The notes beneath the pieces are model-generated. The model saw only the letters and a list, made by a program, of their open reading frames with translations. It ran no database searches and had not been told where the DNA came from. Below, in pieces: positions 52,933 to 64,000 of a DNA stretch of 64,000 nucleotides (its first letter is position 1; each line of letters starts with the position of its first letter). The position numbers and the translations under genes are program-made. Origin of the DNA: Cherax quadricarinatus (lineage: Eukaryota; Arthropoda; Malacostraca; Decapoda; Parastacidae); assembly GCF_038502225.1 (NCBI RefSeq), contig NC_091357.1:12009147-12073146 (forward strand), written 5' to 3'.

Positions 52933-55900
52933 TGTCTCATGTGTGTGTACTGGTGCCTCTCGTGCGTTCTCTGGTGTCTTGCGTGTGTGTACTGATGGCT
53001 CTGGTGTCGTGTGTGTGTGTACTGGTGGCTCTGGTGTCGTGTGTGTGTGTACTGGTGGCTCTGGTGTCGTGTATGTGTGTACTGGTGGCTCTGGTGTCTT
53101 GCGTGTGTGTACTGGTGCCTCTCGTGCGTTCTCTGGTGTCTTGCCTGTGTGTACTGATGGCTCTGGTGTCGTGTGTGTGTGTACTGCTGGCTCTGGTGTC
53201 GTGTGTGTGTGTGTACTGGTGGCTCTGGTGTCTTGCGTGTGTGTACTGGTGCCTCTCGTGCGTTCTCTGGTGTCGTGTGTGTGTGTACTGATGGCTCTGG
53301 TGTCGTGTGTGTGTACTGGTGGCTCTGGTGTCTTGCGTGTGTGTACTGGTGGCTCTGGTGTCTTGCGTGTATGTACTGGTGGCTCTGGTGTCGTGTGTGT
53401 GTGTACTGGTGGCTCTGGTGTCGTGTGTGTGTGTACTGGTGGCTCTGGTGTCGTGTGTGTGTGTACTGGTAGCTCTGGTGTCGTGTGTGTGTGTACTGGT
53501 GGCTCTGGTGTCTTGCGTGTGTGTACTGGTGTCTTGCCTGTGTGTACTGATGGCTCTGGTGTCGTGTGTGTGTGTACTGGTGGCTCTGGTGTCGTGTGTG
53601 TGTGTACTGGTGGCTCTGGTGTCTTGCGTGTGTGTACTGGTGCCTCTCGTGCGTTCTCTGGTGTCGTGTGTGTGTGTACTGATGGCTCTGGTGTCGTGTG
53701 TGTGTGTACTGGTGGCTCTGGTGTCTTGCGTGTGTGTACTGGTGGCTCTGGTGTCTTGCGTGTATGTACTGGTGGCTCTGGTGTCTTGCGTGTGTACTGG
53801 TGACTCTGGTGTCTTGCGTATGTGTACTGGTGGCTCTGGTGTCGTGTGTGTGTGTACTGGTGGCTCTGGTGTCTTGCGTATGTGTACTGGTGGCTCTGGT
53901 GTCTTGCGTGTGTGTACTGGAGGCTCTGGTGTCTTGCGTGTATGTACTGGTGACTCTGGTGTCTTGCGTGTGTACTGGTGTCTTACGTGTGTGTACTGGT
54001 GGCTCTGGTGTCTTGCGTGTGTGTACTGGTGGCTCTGGTGTCTTGCGTGTGTGTACTGGTGCCTCTGGTGTCTTGCGTGTGTGTACTGATGGCTCTGGTG
54101 TCGTGTGTGTGTATTGGTGGCTCTGGTGTCTTACGTATGTGTACTGGTGGCTCTGGTGTCGTGTGTGTGTGTACTGGTGGCTCTGGTGTCTTGCGTATGT
54201 GTACTGATGGCTCTGGTGTCTTGCGTGTGTGTACTGGTGGCTCTGGTGTCTTGCGTGTGTGTACTGGTGGCTCTGGTGTCTTGCGTGTGTGTACTGGTGA
54301 CTCTGGTGTCTTGCGTGTGTGTACTGGTGGCTCTGGTGTCTTGCGTGTGTGTACTGGTGGCTCGTGTCTTGCGTGTGTGTATGGTGGCTCTGGTGTCTTG
54401 CGTGTGTGTACTGGTGACTGGTGTCTTGCATGTGTGTACTGGTGGCTCTGGTGTCTTGCGTGTGTGTACTGGTGACTCTGTTGTCTTGCGTGTGTGTACT
54501 GGTGGCTCTGGTGTCTTTCGTGTGTGTACTGGTGGCTCTGGTGTCTTGCGTGTGTGTACTGGTGGCTCTGGTGCCTTGCGTGTGTGTACTGGTGGCTCTG
54601 GTGTCTTGCGTGTGTGTACTGGTGGCTCTGTTGTCTTGCGTGTGTGTACTGGTGGCTCTGGTGTCTTGCGTGTGTGTACTGGTGGCTCTGGTGTCTTGCA
54701 TGTGTGTACTGGTGGCTCTGGTGTCTTGCGTGTATGTACTGGTGACTCTGGTGTCTTGCGTGTGTGTACTGGTGACTCTGGTGTCTTGCGTGTGTGTACT
54801 GGTGACTGGTGTCTTGCGTGTGTGTACTGGTGACTCTGGTGTCTTGCGTGTGTGTACTGGTGACTGGTGTCTTGCGTGTGTGTACTGGTGACTCTGGTGT
54901 CTTGCGTGTGTGTACTGATGGCTCTGATGTCGTGTGTGTGTACTGGTGGCTCTGGTGTCTTACGTATGTGTACTGGTGGCTCTGGTGTCGCGTGTGTGTG
55001 TACTGGTGGCTCTGGTGTCTTGCGTATGTGTACTGGTGGCTCTGGTGTCTTGCGTGTGTGTACTGGTGGCTCTGGTGTCTTGCGTGTGTGTACTGGTGGC
55101 TCTGGTGTCTTGCGTGTGTGTACTGGTGACTCTGGTGTCTTGCGTGTGTGTACTGGTGGCTCTGGTGTCTTGCGTGTGTGTACTGGTGGCTCTGGTGTCT
55201 TGCGTGTGTGTACTGGTGGCTCTGGTGTCTTGCGTGTGTGTACTGGTGGCTCTGGTGTCTTGCGTGTGTACTGGTGGCTCTGGTGTCTTGCGTGTGTGTA
55301 CTGGTGGCTCTGGTGTCTTGCGTGTGTGTACTGGTGTCGTGTGTGTGTGTGTACTGGTGGCTCTGGTGTCTTGCGTGTGTACTGGTACTGGTGTCTTGCG
55401 TATGTGTACTGGTGCTCTGGTGTCTTGTGTGTACTGGTGGCTCTGGTGTCTTGCGTGTGTGTACTGGTGGCTCTGGTGTCTTGCGTGTGTGTACTGGTGG
55501 CTCTGGTGTCTTGCGTGTGTGTACTGGTGGCTCTGGTGTCTTGCGTGTGTGTACTGGTGGCTCTGGTGTCTTGCGTGTGTGTACTGGTGGCTCTGGTGTC
55601 TTGCGTGTGTGTACTGGTGGCTCTGGTGTCTTGCGTGTGTGTACTGGTGGCTCTGGTGTCTTGCGTGTGTGTACTGGTGGCTCTGGTGTCTTGCGTGTGT
55701 GTACTGGTGGCTCTGGTGTCTTGCGTGTGTGTACTGGTGGCTCTGGTGTCTTGCGTGTGTGTACTGGTGGCTCTGGTGTCTTGCGTGTGTGTACTGGTGG
55801 CTCTGGTGTCTTGCGTGTGTGTACTGGTGGCTCTGGTGTCTTGCGTGTGTGTACTGGTGGCTTTGGTGTCTTGCGTGTGTGTACTGGTGGATCTGGTGTC

Positions 55901-56140
55901 TTGCGTGTGTGTACTGGTGTCTTGCGTGTGTGTACTGGTGACTCTGGTGTCTTGCGTGTGTGTACTGGTGACTCTGGTGTCTTGCGTGTGTGTACTGGTG
56001 GCTCTGGTGTCTTGCGTGTGTGTACTGGTGGCTCTGGTGTCTTGCGTGTGTGTACTGGTGGCTCTGGTGTCTTGCGTGTGTGTACTGGTGACTGATGTCT
56101 TGCGTGTGTGTACTGGTGACTGGTGTCTTGCGTGTGTGTA
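52933..56140. repeat. 30-bp domain of a two-domain array, about 106 copies
   Basis: The unit is CTGGTGGCTCTGGTGTCTTG plus CGTGTGTGTA. A CGTGTGTG variant for TTGCGTGTG is frequent before 54200. Longer TGCCTCTCGTGCGTTCTC inserts recur at 52951, 53119, 53250 and 53641. 55430-55900 is very uniform. Because 30 is a multiple of 3, each frame keeps one 10-residue Cys/Trp/Val or Gln/His/Thr repeat on both strands. Confidence 0.95.
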
Positions 56141-58958
56141 CTGGTGACTCTGGTGTCTTGCGTGTGTGTACTGGTGACTGGTGTCTTGCGTGTGTGTACT
56201 GGTGACTGGTGTCTTGCGTGTGTGTACTGGTGACTGTACGTGTGTGTGTGGTGACTGGTGTCTTGCGTGTGTGTACTGGTGACTGGTGTCTTGCGTGTGT
56301 GTACTGGTGACTGGTGTCTTGCGTGTGTGTACTGGTGCTCTGGTGTCTTGGGTGTGTGTACTGGTGACTGGTGTCTTGCGTGTGTGTACTGGTGACTGGT
56401 GTCTTGCGTGTGTGTACTGGTGACTGGTGTCTTGCGTGTGTGTACTGGTGACTGGTGTCTTGCGTGTGTGTACTGGTGACTGGTGTCTTGCGTGTGTGTA
56501 CTGGTGACTCGTGTCTTGCGTGTGTGTACTGGTGACTGGTGTCTTGCGTGTGTGTACTGGTGACTGGTGTCTTGCGTGTGTGTACTGGTGACTCGTGTCT
56601 TGCGTGTGTGTACTGGTGACTCTGGTGTCTTGCGTGTGTGTACTGGTGACTGGTGTCTTGCGTGTGTGTACTGGTGACTGGTGTCTTGCGTGTGTGTACT
56701 GGTGACTGGTGTCTTGCGTGTGTGTACTGGTGACTGGTGTCTTGCGTGTGTGTACTGGTGACTGGTGTCTTGCGTGTGTGTACTGGTGACTGGTGTCTTG
56801 CGTGTGTGTACTGGTGACTGGTGTCTTGCGTGTGTGTACTGGTGACTGGTGTCTTGCGTGTGTGTACTGGTGACTGGTGTCTTGCGTGTGTGTACTGGTG
56901 ACTGGTGTCTTGCGTGTGTGTACTGGTGACTCTGGTGTCTTGCGTGTGTGTACTGGTGACTCTGGTGTCTTGCGTGTGTGTACTGGTGACTGGTGTCTTG
57001 CGTGTGTGTACTGGGGGCTCTGGTGTCTTGCGTGTGTGTACTGGTGACTCTGGTGACTTGCGTGTGTGTACTGGTGACTGATGTCTTGCGTGTGTGTACT
57101 GGTGACTGGTGTCTTGCGTGTGTGTACTGGTGACTGGTGTCTTGCGTGTGTGTACTGGTGACTGGTGTCTTGCGTGTGTGTACTGGTGACTGGTGTCTTG
57201 CGTGTGTGTACTGGTGACTGGTGTCTTGCGTGTGTGTACTGGTGACTGGTGTCTTGCGTGTGTGTACTGGTGACTGGTGTCTTGCGTGTGTGTACTGGTG
57301 ACTGGTGTCTTGCGTGTGTGTACTGGTGACTGGTGTCTTGCGTGTGTGTACTGGTGACTGGTGTCTTGCGTGTGTGTACTGGTGACTGGTGTCTTGCGTG
57401 TGTGTACTGGTGACTGGTGTCTTGCGTGTGTGTACTGGTGACTGGTGTCTTGCGTGTGTGTACTGGTGACTGGTGTCTTGCGTGTGTGTACTGGTGACTG
57501 GTGTCTTGCGTGTGTGTACTGGTGACTGGTGTCTTGCGTGTGTGTACTGGTGACTGGTGTCTTGCGTGTGTGTACTGGTGACTGGTGTCTTGCGTGTGTG
57601 TACTGGTGACTGGTGTCTTGCGTGTGTGTACTGGTGACTGGTGTCTTGCGTGTGTGTACTGGTGACTGGTGTCTTGCGTGTGTGTACTGGTGACTGGTGT
57701 CTTGCGTGTGTGTACTGGTGACTGGTGTCTTGCGTGTGTGTACTGGTGACTGGTGTCTTGCGTGTGTGTACTGGTGACTGGTGTCTTGCGTGTGTGTACT
57801 GGTGACTGGTGTCTTGCGTGTGTGTACTGGTGACTGGTGTCTTGCGTGTGTGTACTGGTGACTGGTGTCTTGCGTGTGTGTACTGGTGACTGGTGTCTTG
57901 CGTGTGTGTACTGGTGACTGGTGTCTTGCGTGTGTGTACTGGTGACTGGTGTCTTGCGTGTGTGTACTGGTGACTGGTGTCTTGCGTGTGTGTACTGGTG
58001 ACTGGTGTCTTGCGTGTGTGTACTGGTGACTGGTGTCTTGCGTGTGTGTACTGGTGACTGGTGTCTTGCGTGTGTGTACTGGTGACTGGTGTCTTGCGTG
58101 TGTGTACTGGTGACTGGTGTCTTGCGTGTGTGTACTGGTGACTGACTGGTGTCGAGCGTGTGTGTACTGGTGACTGGTGTCTTGCGTGTGTGTACTGGTG
58201 ACTGGTGTCTTGCGTGTGTGTACTGGTGACTGGTGTCTTGCGTGTGTGTACTGGTGACTGGTGTCTTGCGTGTGTGTACTGGTGACTGGTGTCTTGCGTG
58301 TGTGTACTGGTGACTGGTGTCTTGCGTGTGTGTACTGGTGACTGGTGTCTTGCGTGTGTGTACTGGTGACTGGTGTCTTGCGTGTGTGTACTGGTGACCT
58401 GTGTCTTGCGTGTGTGTACTGGTGACTGGTGTCTTGCGTGTGTGTACTGGTGACTGGTGTCTTGCGTGTGTGTACTGGTGACTGGTGTCTTGCGTGTGTG
58501 TACTGGTGACCTGTGTCTTGCGTGTGTGTACTGGTGACCTGTGTCTTGCGTGTGTGTACTGGTGACTGGTGTCTTGCGTGTGTGTACTGGTGACTGGTGT
58601 CTTGCGTGTGTGTACTGGTGACTGGTGTCTTGCGTGTGTGTACTGGTGGCTGGTGTCTTGCGTGTGTGTACTGGTGACTGGTGTCTTGCGTGTGTGTACT
58701 GGTGACTGGTGTCTTGCGTGTGTGTACTGGTGACTGGTGTCTTGCGTGTGTGTACTGGTGACCTGTGTCTTGCGTGTGTGTACTGGTGACCTGTGTCTTG
58801 CGTGTGTGTACTGGTGACTGGTGTCTTGCGTGTGTGTACTGGTGACTGGTGTCTTGCGTGTGTGTACTGGTGACTGGTGTCTTGCGTGTGTGTACTGGTG
58901 ACTGGTGTCTTGCGTGTGTGTACTGGTGACTGGTGTCTTGCGTGTGTGTACTGGTGGC
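56141..58958. repeat. 28-bp domain of the same array, about 100 copies
   Basis: The unit is CTGGTGACTGGTGTCTTGCG plus TGTGTGTA, equal to the 30-bp unit minus two bases with GGCTC reduced to GAC. Isolated 28-bp units occur earlier (54410, 54800-54890, 56085). Isolated 30-bp-like units persist to 57060. 57080-58130 is almost perfectly uniform. The minus-strand frame of 1334 residues spans both domains and is repeat-derived. Confidence 0.96.
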
Positions 58959-59014
58959 TCTCAATGTTGATATCGTAAGATTTCTTTTATGAAAGCAATG
59001 TAGAATATATAAAT

Positions 59015-59020
<6 letters not shown>

Positions 59021-59096
<76 letters not shown>
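59021..59096. repeat. (TA)n microsatellite
   Basis: About 76 bp of alternating TA ending ATGTATGTATATA. Confidence 0.98.
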
Positions 59097-59103
<7 letters not shown>

Positions 59104-59747
59104 ATAAATTGAGAGAAAAGGTAAGTTTATTTTTAATAATAAATAGTCAAGTTAGTTAACCTAACTTAATCAAAATTGAAAAAGAGAAATAGATTATAGT
59201 GATAAAAGTTAAGAACTGATGACTTGGCATCTTGTAAGTTCCTTCGATGATTTGTAGAAAAGGGACGTAAGTCTCAGATATTGCGGATAGTTGTCCTTGT
59301 GCTACTGGATGGTGAGGATAGTAGAGTCCACCAGGATAATTGGTCCGTAAATATACATTCGGAATTGGGTCCTTTTACGGACAAATGCTCATACTATATT
59401 CCTAGTGCGCCAACTAGGTGAGGTGAAGGCTAGTAGAATCGGCTAGGATTATCCATATCGAAACTCCAGCCTACGATCGGATTGGACCTGTGGTCAAGAA
59501 ACACACAGCCTTAATATGCAGACAGCTTCTCGTAGTCCGTAAATTAGAGCGACCCGACGCCAGTGCTACGGGCTGAAAAAAATATAGGTTACCAGAGATC
59601 ACACAAGTTATGGCACAGATACGCATGAATAACCAGATTAAAACTAATCCAATGCAGGTAACGTAAGAAAGAGCAGTCCCGAAGACTAGTACTTACAGGG
59701 AGGAGAGTCAGCAGTAGAGTGACACTTGTTGCTTACCCTGGCTAGCA
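59097..59747. other. Single-copy spacer, no gene recognised
   Basis: It contains GTCCGTAAA (59343-59351) and its complement TTTACGGAC (59374-59382), a 9-bp inverted repeat around a 22-nt loop. A further GTCCGTAAAT occurs at 59535. No domain-bearing open frame. A possible diverged tRNA-SINE string lies near 59470-59500. Confidence 0.55.
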
Positions 59748-62700
59748 GGTAAACACCGGTAGTTCTCCCGCGGGATGGTAGGTGGTGCTGACAGCTACAA
59801 CCCCCCCAGTAGGTAAACACCGGTAGTTCTCCCGCGGGATGGTAGATGGTGCTGACAGCTACAACCCCCCAGTAGGTAAACACTGGTAGTTCTCCCGCGG
59901 GATGGTAGGTGGTGCTGACAGCTACAACCCCCCCAGTAGGTAAACACTGGTAGTTCTCCCGCGAGATGGTAGGTGGGGCTGACAGCTACAACCCCCCCAG
60001 TAGGTAAACACCGGTAGTTCTCCCGCGGGATGGTAGGTGGTGCTGACAGCTACAACCCCCCCAGTAGGTAAACACTGGTAGTTCTCCCGCGGGATGGTAG
60101 GTGGTGCTGACAGCTACAACCCCCCCAGTAGGTAAACACCGGTAGTTCTCCCGCGGGATGGTAGGTGGTGCTGACAGCTATAACCCCCCCAGTAGGTAAA
60201 CACTGGTAGTTCTCCCGCGGGATGGTAGGTGGTGCTGACAGCTACAACAGCTACAACCCCCCCAGTAGGTAAACACCGGTAGTTCTCCCGCGGGATGGTA
60301 GGTGGTGCTGACAGCTACAACCCCCCCAGTAGGTAAACACCGGTAGTTCTCCCGCGGGATGGTAGGTGGTGCTGACAGCTACAACCCCCCCAGTAGGTAA
60401 ACACCGGTAGTTCTCCCGCGGGATGGTAGGTGGTGCTGACAGCTACAACCCCCCAGTAGGTAAACACTGGTAGTTCTCCCGCGGGATGGTAGGTGGTGCT
60501 GACAGCTACAACCCCCCAGTAGGTAAACACTGGTAGTTCTCCCGCGGGATGGTAGGTGGTGCTGACAGCTACAACCCCCCCCCAGTAGGTAAACACCGGT
60601 AGTTCTCCCGCGGGATGGTAGGTGGTGCTGACAGCTACAACCCCCCCCCCAGTAGGTAAACACCGGTAGTTCTCCCGCGGGATGGTAGGTGGTGCTGACA
60701 GCTACCACCCCCCCCGTAGGTACACACTGGTAGTTCTCCCGCGGGAGGGTCGGTGGTGCTGACAGCTACAACCCCCCCCAGTAGGTAAACACCGGTAGTT
60801 CTCCCGCGGGATGGTAGGTGGTGCTGACAGCTACAACCCCCCCCCCAGTAGGTAAACACCGGTAGTTCTCCCGCGGGATGGTAGGTGGTGCTGACAGCTA
60901 CAACCCCCCCAGTAGGTAAACACTGGTAGTTCTCCCGCGGGATGGTAGGTGGTGCTGACAGCTACAACCCCCCCAGTAGGTAAACACCGGTAGTTCTCCC
61001 GCGGGATGGTAGGTGGTGCTGACAGCTACAACCCCCCCCCCCAGGAGGTAAACACGGGTAGGTCTCCCGCGGGATGGTAGGTGGTGCTGACAGCTACAAC
61101 CCCCCCAGTAGGTAAACACTGGTAGTTCTCCCGCGGGATGGTAGGTGGTGCTGACAGCTACAACCCCCCCCGTAGGTAAACACCGGTAGTTCTCCCGCGG
61201 GATGGTAGGTGGGGCTGACTGCTACACCCCCCACCAGTAGGTAAACACTGGTAGTTCTCCCGCGGGATGGTAGGTGGTGCTGACAGCTACAACCCCCCAG
61301 TAGGTAAACACCGGTAGTTCTCCCGCGGGATGGTAGGTGGTGCTGACAGCTACAACCCCCCCCAGTAGGTAAACACTGGTAGTTCTCCCGCGGGATGGTA
61401 GGTGGTGCTGACAACTACAACCCCCCCAGTAGGTAAACACTGGTAGTTCTCCCGCGGGATGGTAGGTGGTGCTGACAACTACAACCCCCCCCAGTAGGTA
61501 AACACCGGTAGTTCTCCCGCGGGATGGTAGGTGGTGCTGACAGCTACAACCCCCCCCAGTAGGTAAACACCGGTAGTTCTCCCGCGGGATGGTAGGTGGT
61601 GCTGACAGCTACAACCCCCCCCCAGTAGGTAAACACCGGTAGTTCTCCCGCGGGATGGTAGGTGGTGCTGACAGCTACAACCCCCCCAGTAGGTAAACAC
61701 TGGTAGTTCTCCCGCGGGATGGTAGGTGGTGCTGACAGCTACAACCCCCCCAGTAGGTAAACACCGGTAGTTCTCCCGCGGGATGGTAGGTGGTGCTGAC
61801 AGCTACAACCCCCCCCCCCAGTAGGTAAACACCGGTAGTTCTCCCGCGGGATGGTAGGTGGTGCTGACAGCTACAACCCCCCCAGTAGGTAAACACTGGT
61901 AGTTCTCCCGCGGGATGGTAGGTGGTGCTGACAGCTACAACCCCCCCAGTAGGTAAACACCGGTAGTTCTCCCGCGGGATGGTAGGTGGTGCTGACAGCT
62001 ACAACCCCCCCAGTAGGTAAACACCGGTAGTTCTCCCGCGGGATGGTAGGTGGTGCTGACAGCTACAACCCCCCCAGTAGGTAAACACCGGTAGTTCTCC
62101 CGCGGGATGGTAGGTGGTGCTGACAGCTACAACCCCCCCAGTAGGTAAACACCGGTAGTTCTCCCGCGGGATGGTAGGTGGTGCTGACAGCTACAACCCC
62201 CCCGTAGGTAAATACTGGTAGTTCTCCCGCGGGATGGTAGGTGGTGCTGACAGCTACAACTCCCCCAGTAGGTAAACACCGGTAGTTCTCCCGCGGGATG
62301 GTAGGTGGTGCTGACAGCTACAACCCCCCCAGTAGGTAAACACCGGTAGTTCTCCCGCGGGATGGTAGGTGGTGCTGACAACTACAACCCCCCCAGTAGG
62401 TAAACACTGGTAGTTCTCCCGCGGGATGGTAGGTGGTGCTGACAGCTACAACCCCCCCAGTAGGTAAACACTGGTAGTTCTCCCGCGGGATGGTAGGTGG
62501 TGCTGACAACTACAACCCCCCAGTAGGTAAACACCGGTAGTTCTCCCGCGGGATGGTAGGTGGTGCTGACAGCTACAACCCCCCCAGTAGGTAAACACCG
62601 GTAGTTCTCCCGCGGGATGGTAGGTGGTGCTGACAACTACAACCCCCCCAGTAGGTAAACACTGGTAGTTCTCCCGCGGGATGGTAGGTGGTGCTGACAG

Positions 62701-63295
62701 CTACAACCCCCCAGTAGGTAAACACTGGTAGTTCTCCCGCGGGATGGTAGGTGGTGCTGACAGCTACAACCCCCCCAGTAGGTAAACACTGGTAGTTCTC
62801 CCGCGGGATGGTAGGTGGTGCTGACAACTACAACCCCCCCAGTAGGTAAACACTGGTAGTTCTCCCGCGGGATGGTAGGTGGTGCTGACAGCTACAACCC
62901 CCCCAGTAGGTAAACACTGGTAGTTCTCCCGCGGGATGGTAGGTGGTGCTGACAACTACAACCCCCCCAGTAGGTAAACACTGGTAGTTCTCCCGCGGGA
63001 TGGTAGGTGGTGCTGACAACTACAACCCCCCCAGTAGGTAAACACCGGTAGTTCTCCCGCGGGATGGTAGGTGGTGCTGACAGCTACAACCCCCCCAGTA
63101 GGTAAACACCGGTAGTTCTCCCGCGGGATGGTAGGTGGTGCTGACAACTACAACCCCCCCAGTAGGTAAACACTGGTAGTTCTCCCGCGGGATGGTAGGT
63201 GGTGCTGACAACTACAACCCCCCCAGTAGGTAAACACCGGTAGTTCTCCCGCGGGATGGTAGGTGGTGCTGACAACTACAACCCCCCCCCCAGTA
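59748..63295. repeat. 64-bp array, about 55 copies
   Basis: The unit is CAGTAGGTAAACACCGGTAG, TTCTCCCGCGGGATGGTAGG, TGGTGCTGACAGCTACAAC and a run of 6-12 C (one clean unit is 61985-62048). Two sites are dimorphic: CACCGG/CACTGG and GACAGC/GACAAC. The palindrome CCCGCGGG is almost invariant. Short minus frames of about 63-109 residues end or shift at each C-run length change and are not genes. One unit near 60240 carries a local ACAGCTACA duplication. Confidence 0.97.
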
Positions 63296-63357
63296 GTTTC
63301 ACAAGCAGATAACTATTTGTTCACCCGTAAATTTAATGTACAGAATACTTACTCCTC

Positions 63358-64000
63358 ACGACTGGTGACTTGCATGTGTACTGGTGACTTGCATGTGTAC
63401 TGGTGACTCATGTGTGTACTGGTGACTTGCATGTGTTCTGGTGACTTGCATGTGTACTGGTGACTTGCATGTGTACTGGTGACTCATGTGTGTACTGGTG
63501 ACTTGCATGTGTTCTGGTGACTCATGTGTGTACTGGTGACTTGCATGTGTTCTGGTGACTTGCATGTGTACTGGTGACTTGCATGTGTACTGGTGACTCA
63601 TGTGTGTACTGGTGACTTGCATGTGTACTGGTGACTTGCATGTGTTCTGGTGACTTGCATGTGTTCTGGTGACTTGCATGTGTACTGGTGACTCATGTGT
63701 GTACTGGTGACTTGCATGTGTTCTGGTGACTTGCATATGTACTGGTGACTTGCATGTGTACTGGTGACTTGCATGTGTACTGGTGACTCATGTGTGTACT
63801 GGTGACTTGCATGTGTTCTGGTGACTTGCATGTGTTCTGGTGACTTGCATGTGTACTGGTGACTCATGTGTGTACTGGTGACTTGCATGTGTACTGGTGA
63901 CTTGCATGTGTACTGGTGACTTGCATGTGTACTGGTGACTCATGTGTGTACTGGTGACTTGCATGTGTACTGGTGACTTGCATGTGTTCTGGTGACTTGC
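63358..64000. repeat. 17-bp array, runs off the window
   Basis: Units TGTACTGGTGACTTGCA, TGTTCTGGTGACTTGCA and TGTGTACTGGTGACTCA, all 17 bp, about 38 copies to the window end. GTACTGGTGAC and TTGCRTGTG are shared with the 28-bp array at 56141-58958. Confidence 0.95.

Noticed and set aside
52809..58964. Cys/Trp-rich plus frames and a 1334-codon minus frame
   Set aside because: All lie within the 30/28-bp array, and opposite strands are equally open. Not a secreted cysteine-rich protein.
59686..63275. Many 60-110 codon minus frames in the 64-bp array
   Set aside because: They start and stop with the C-run length of each unit; repeat by-products.

Overview
The window looks like non-genic, repeat-dominated DNA from an arthropod, most likely a decapod crustacean (crayfish, shrimp or crab type). 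That assignment rests on dispersed elements I recognise from decapod genomes: a tRNA-headed SINE, a short retroposon with an (AAT)n tail, and three kinds of 5'-truncated non-LTR retrotransposon. No conserved host gene marks the species. I see no intact host protein gene, no rRNA, no functional tRNA and no CRISPR array. The long open frames are almost all by-products of tandem repeats whose unit happens to lack stop codons.

Layout: 1-8069 is a 27-bp satellite of about 300 copies. 8070-13983 is a nest of retroposons, including two nearly identical LINE fragments in opposite orientation (9276-10617 minus, 12015-13800 plus). 13984-14525 is a 25-bp array. 15655-20846 is an almost G-free 19-bp array. 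20928-24440 is a 20-bp array split by a LINE fragment on the minus strand. 24511-27113 holds a 24-bp array, a block duplication and a 47/30-bp mosaic array. 27114-29190 is mostly single-copy or dispersed sequence. 29194-30617 holds a 51-bp array with an inverted satellite block between direct repeats. 30849-36350 has SINEs, a third LINE with a frameshift, element X copies and a Penelope-like fragment with a hammerhead-like motif. 35926-42525 carries several short-period and triplet arrays and a head-to-head SINE pair. 42610-47605 is a 43-bp array (about 116 copies). 47745-51835 holds four further arrays (50-, 34/30-, 52- and 29-bp). 52933-58958 is a two-domain 30/28-bp array. 59748-63295 is a 64-bp array (about 55 copies). 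63358-64000 is a 17-bp array related to the 28-bp one and running off the window edge.

By addition of the arrays listed, roughly two thirds of the 64 kb is tandem repeat, made of more than twenty unrelated families. Most of the rest is retroposon debris. The genes do not work together as a pathway; the only proteins recognisable are decayed reverse transcriptase fragments. The biological story is how retroposons and minisatellites interact: retroposons land in arrays, retroposon tails sit beside microsatellites, and one large satellite shows sequence kinship with parts of dispersed elements. The most firmly supported observation is a discrete short retroposon (called SINE-A here) with 13-bp target-site duplications at several loci, one of them checked against an empty site inside the window.
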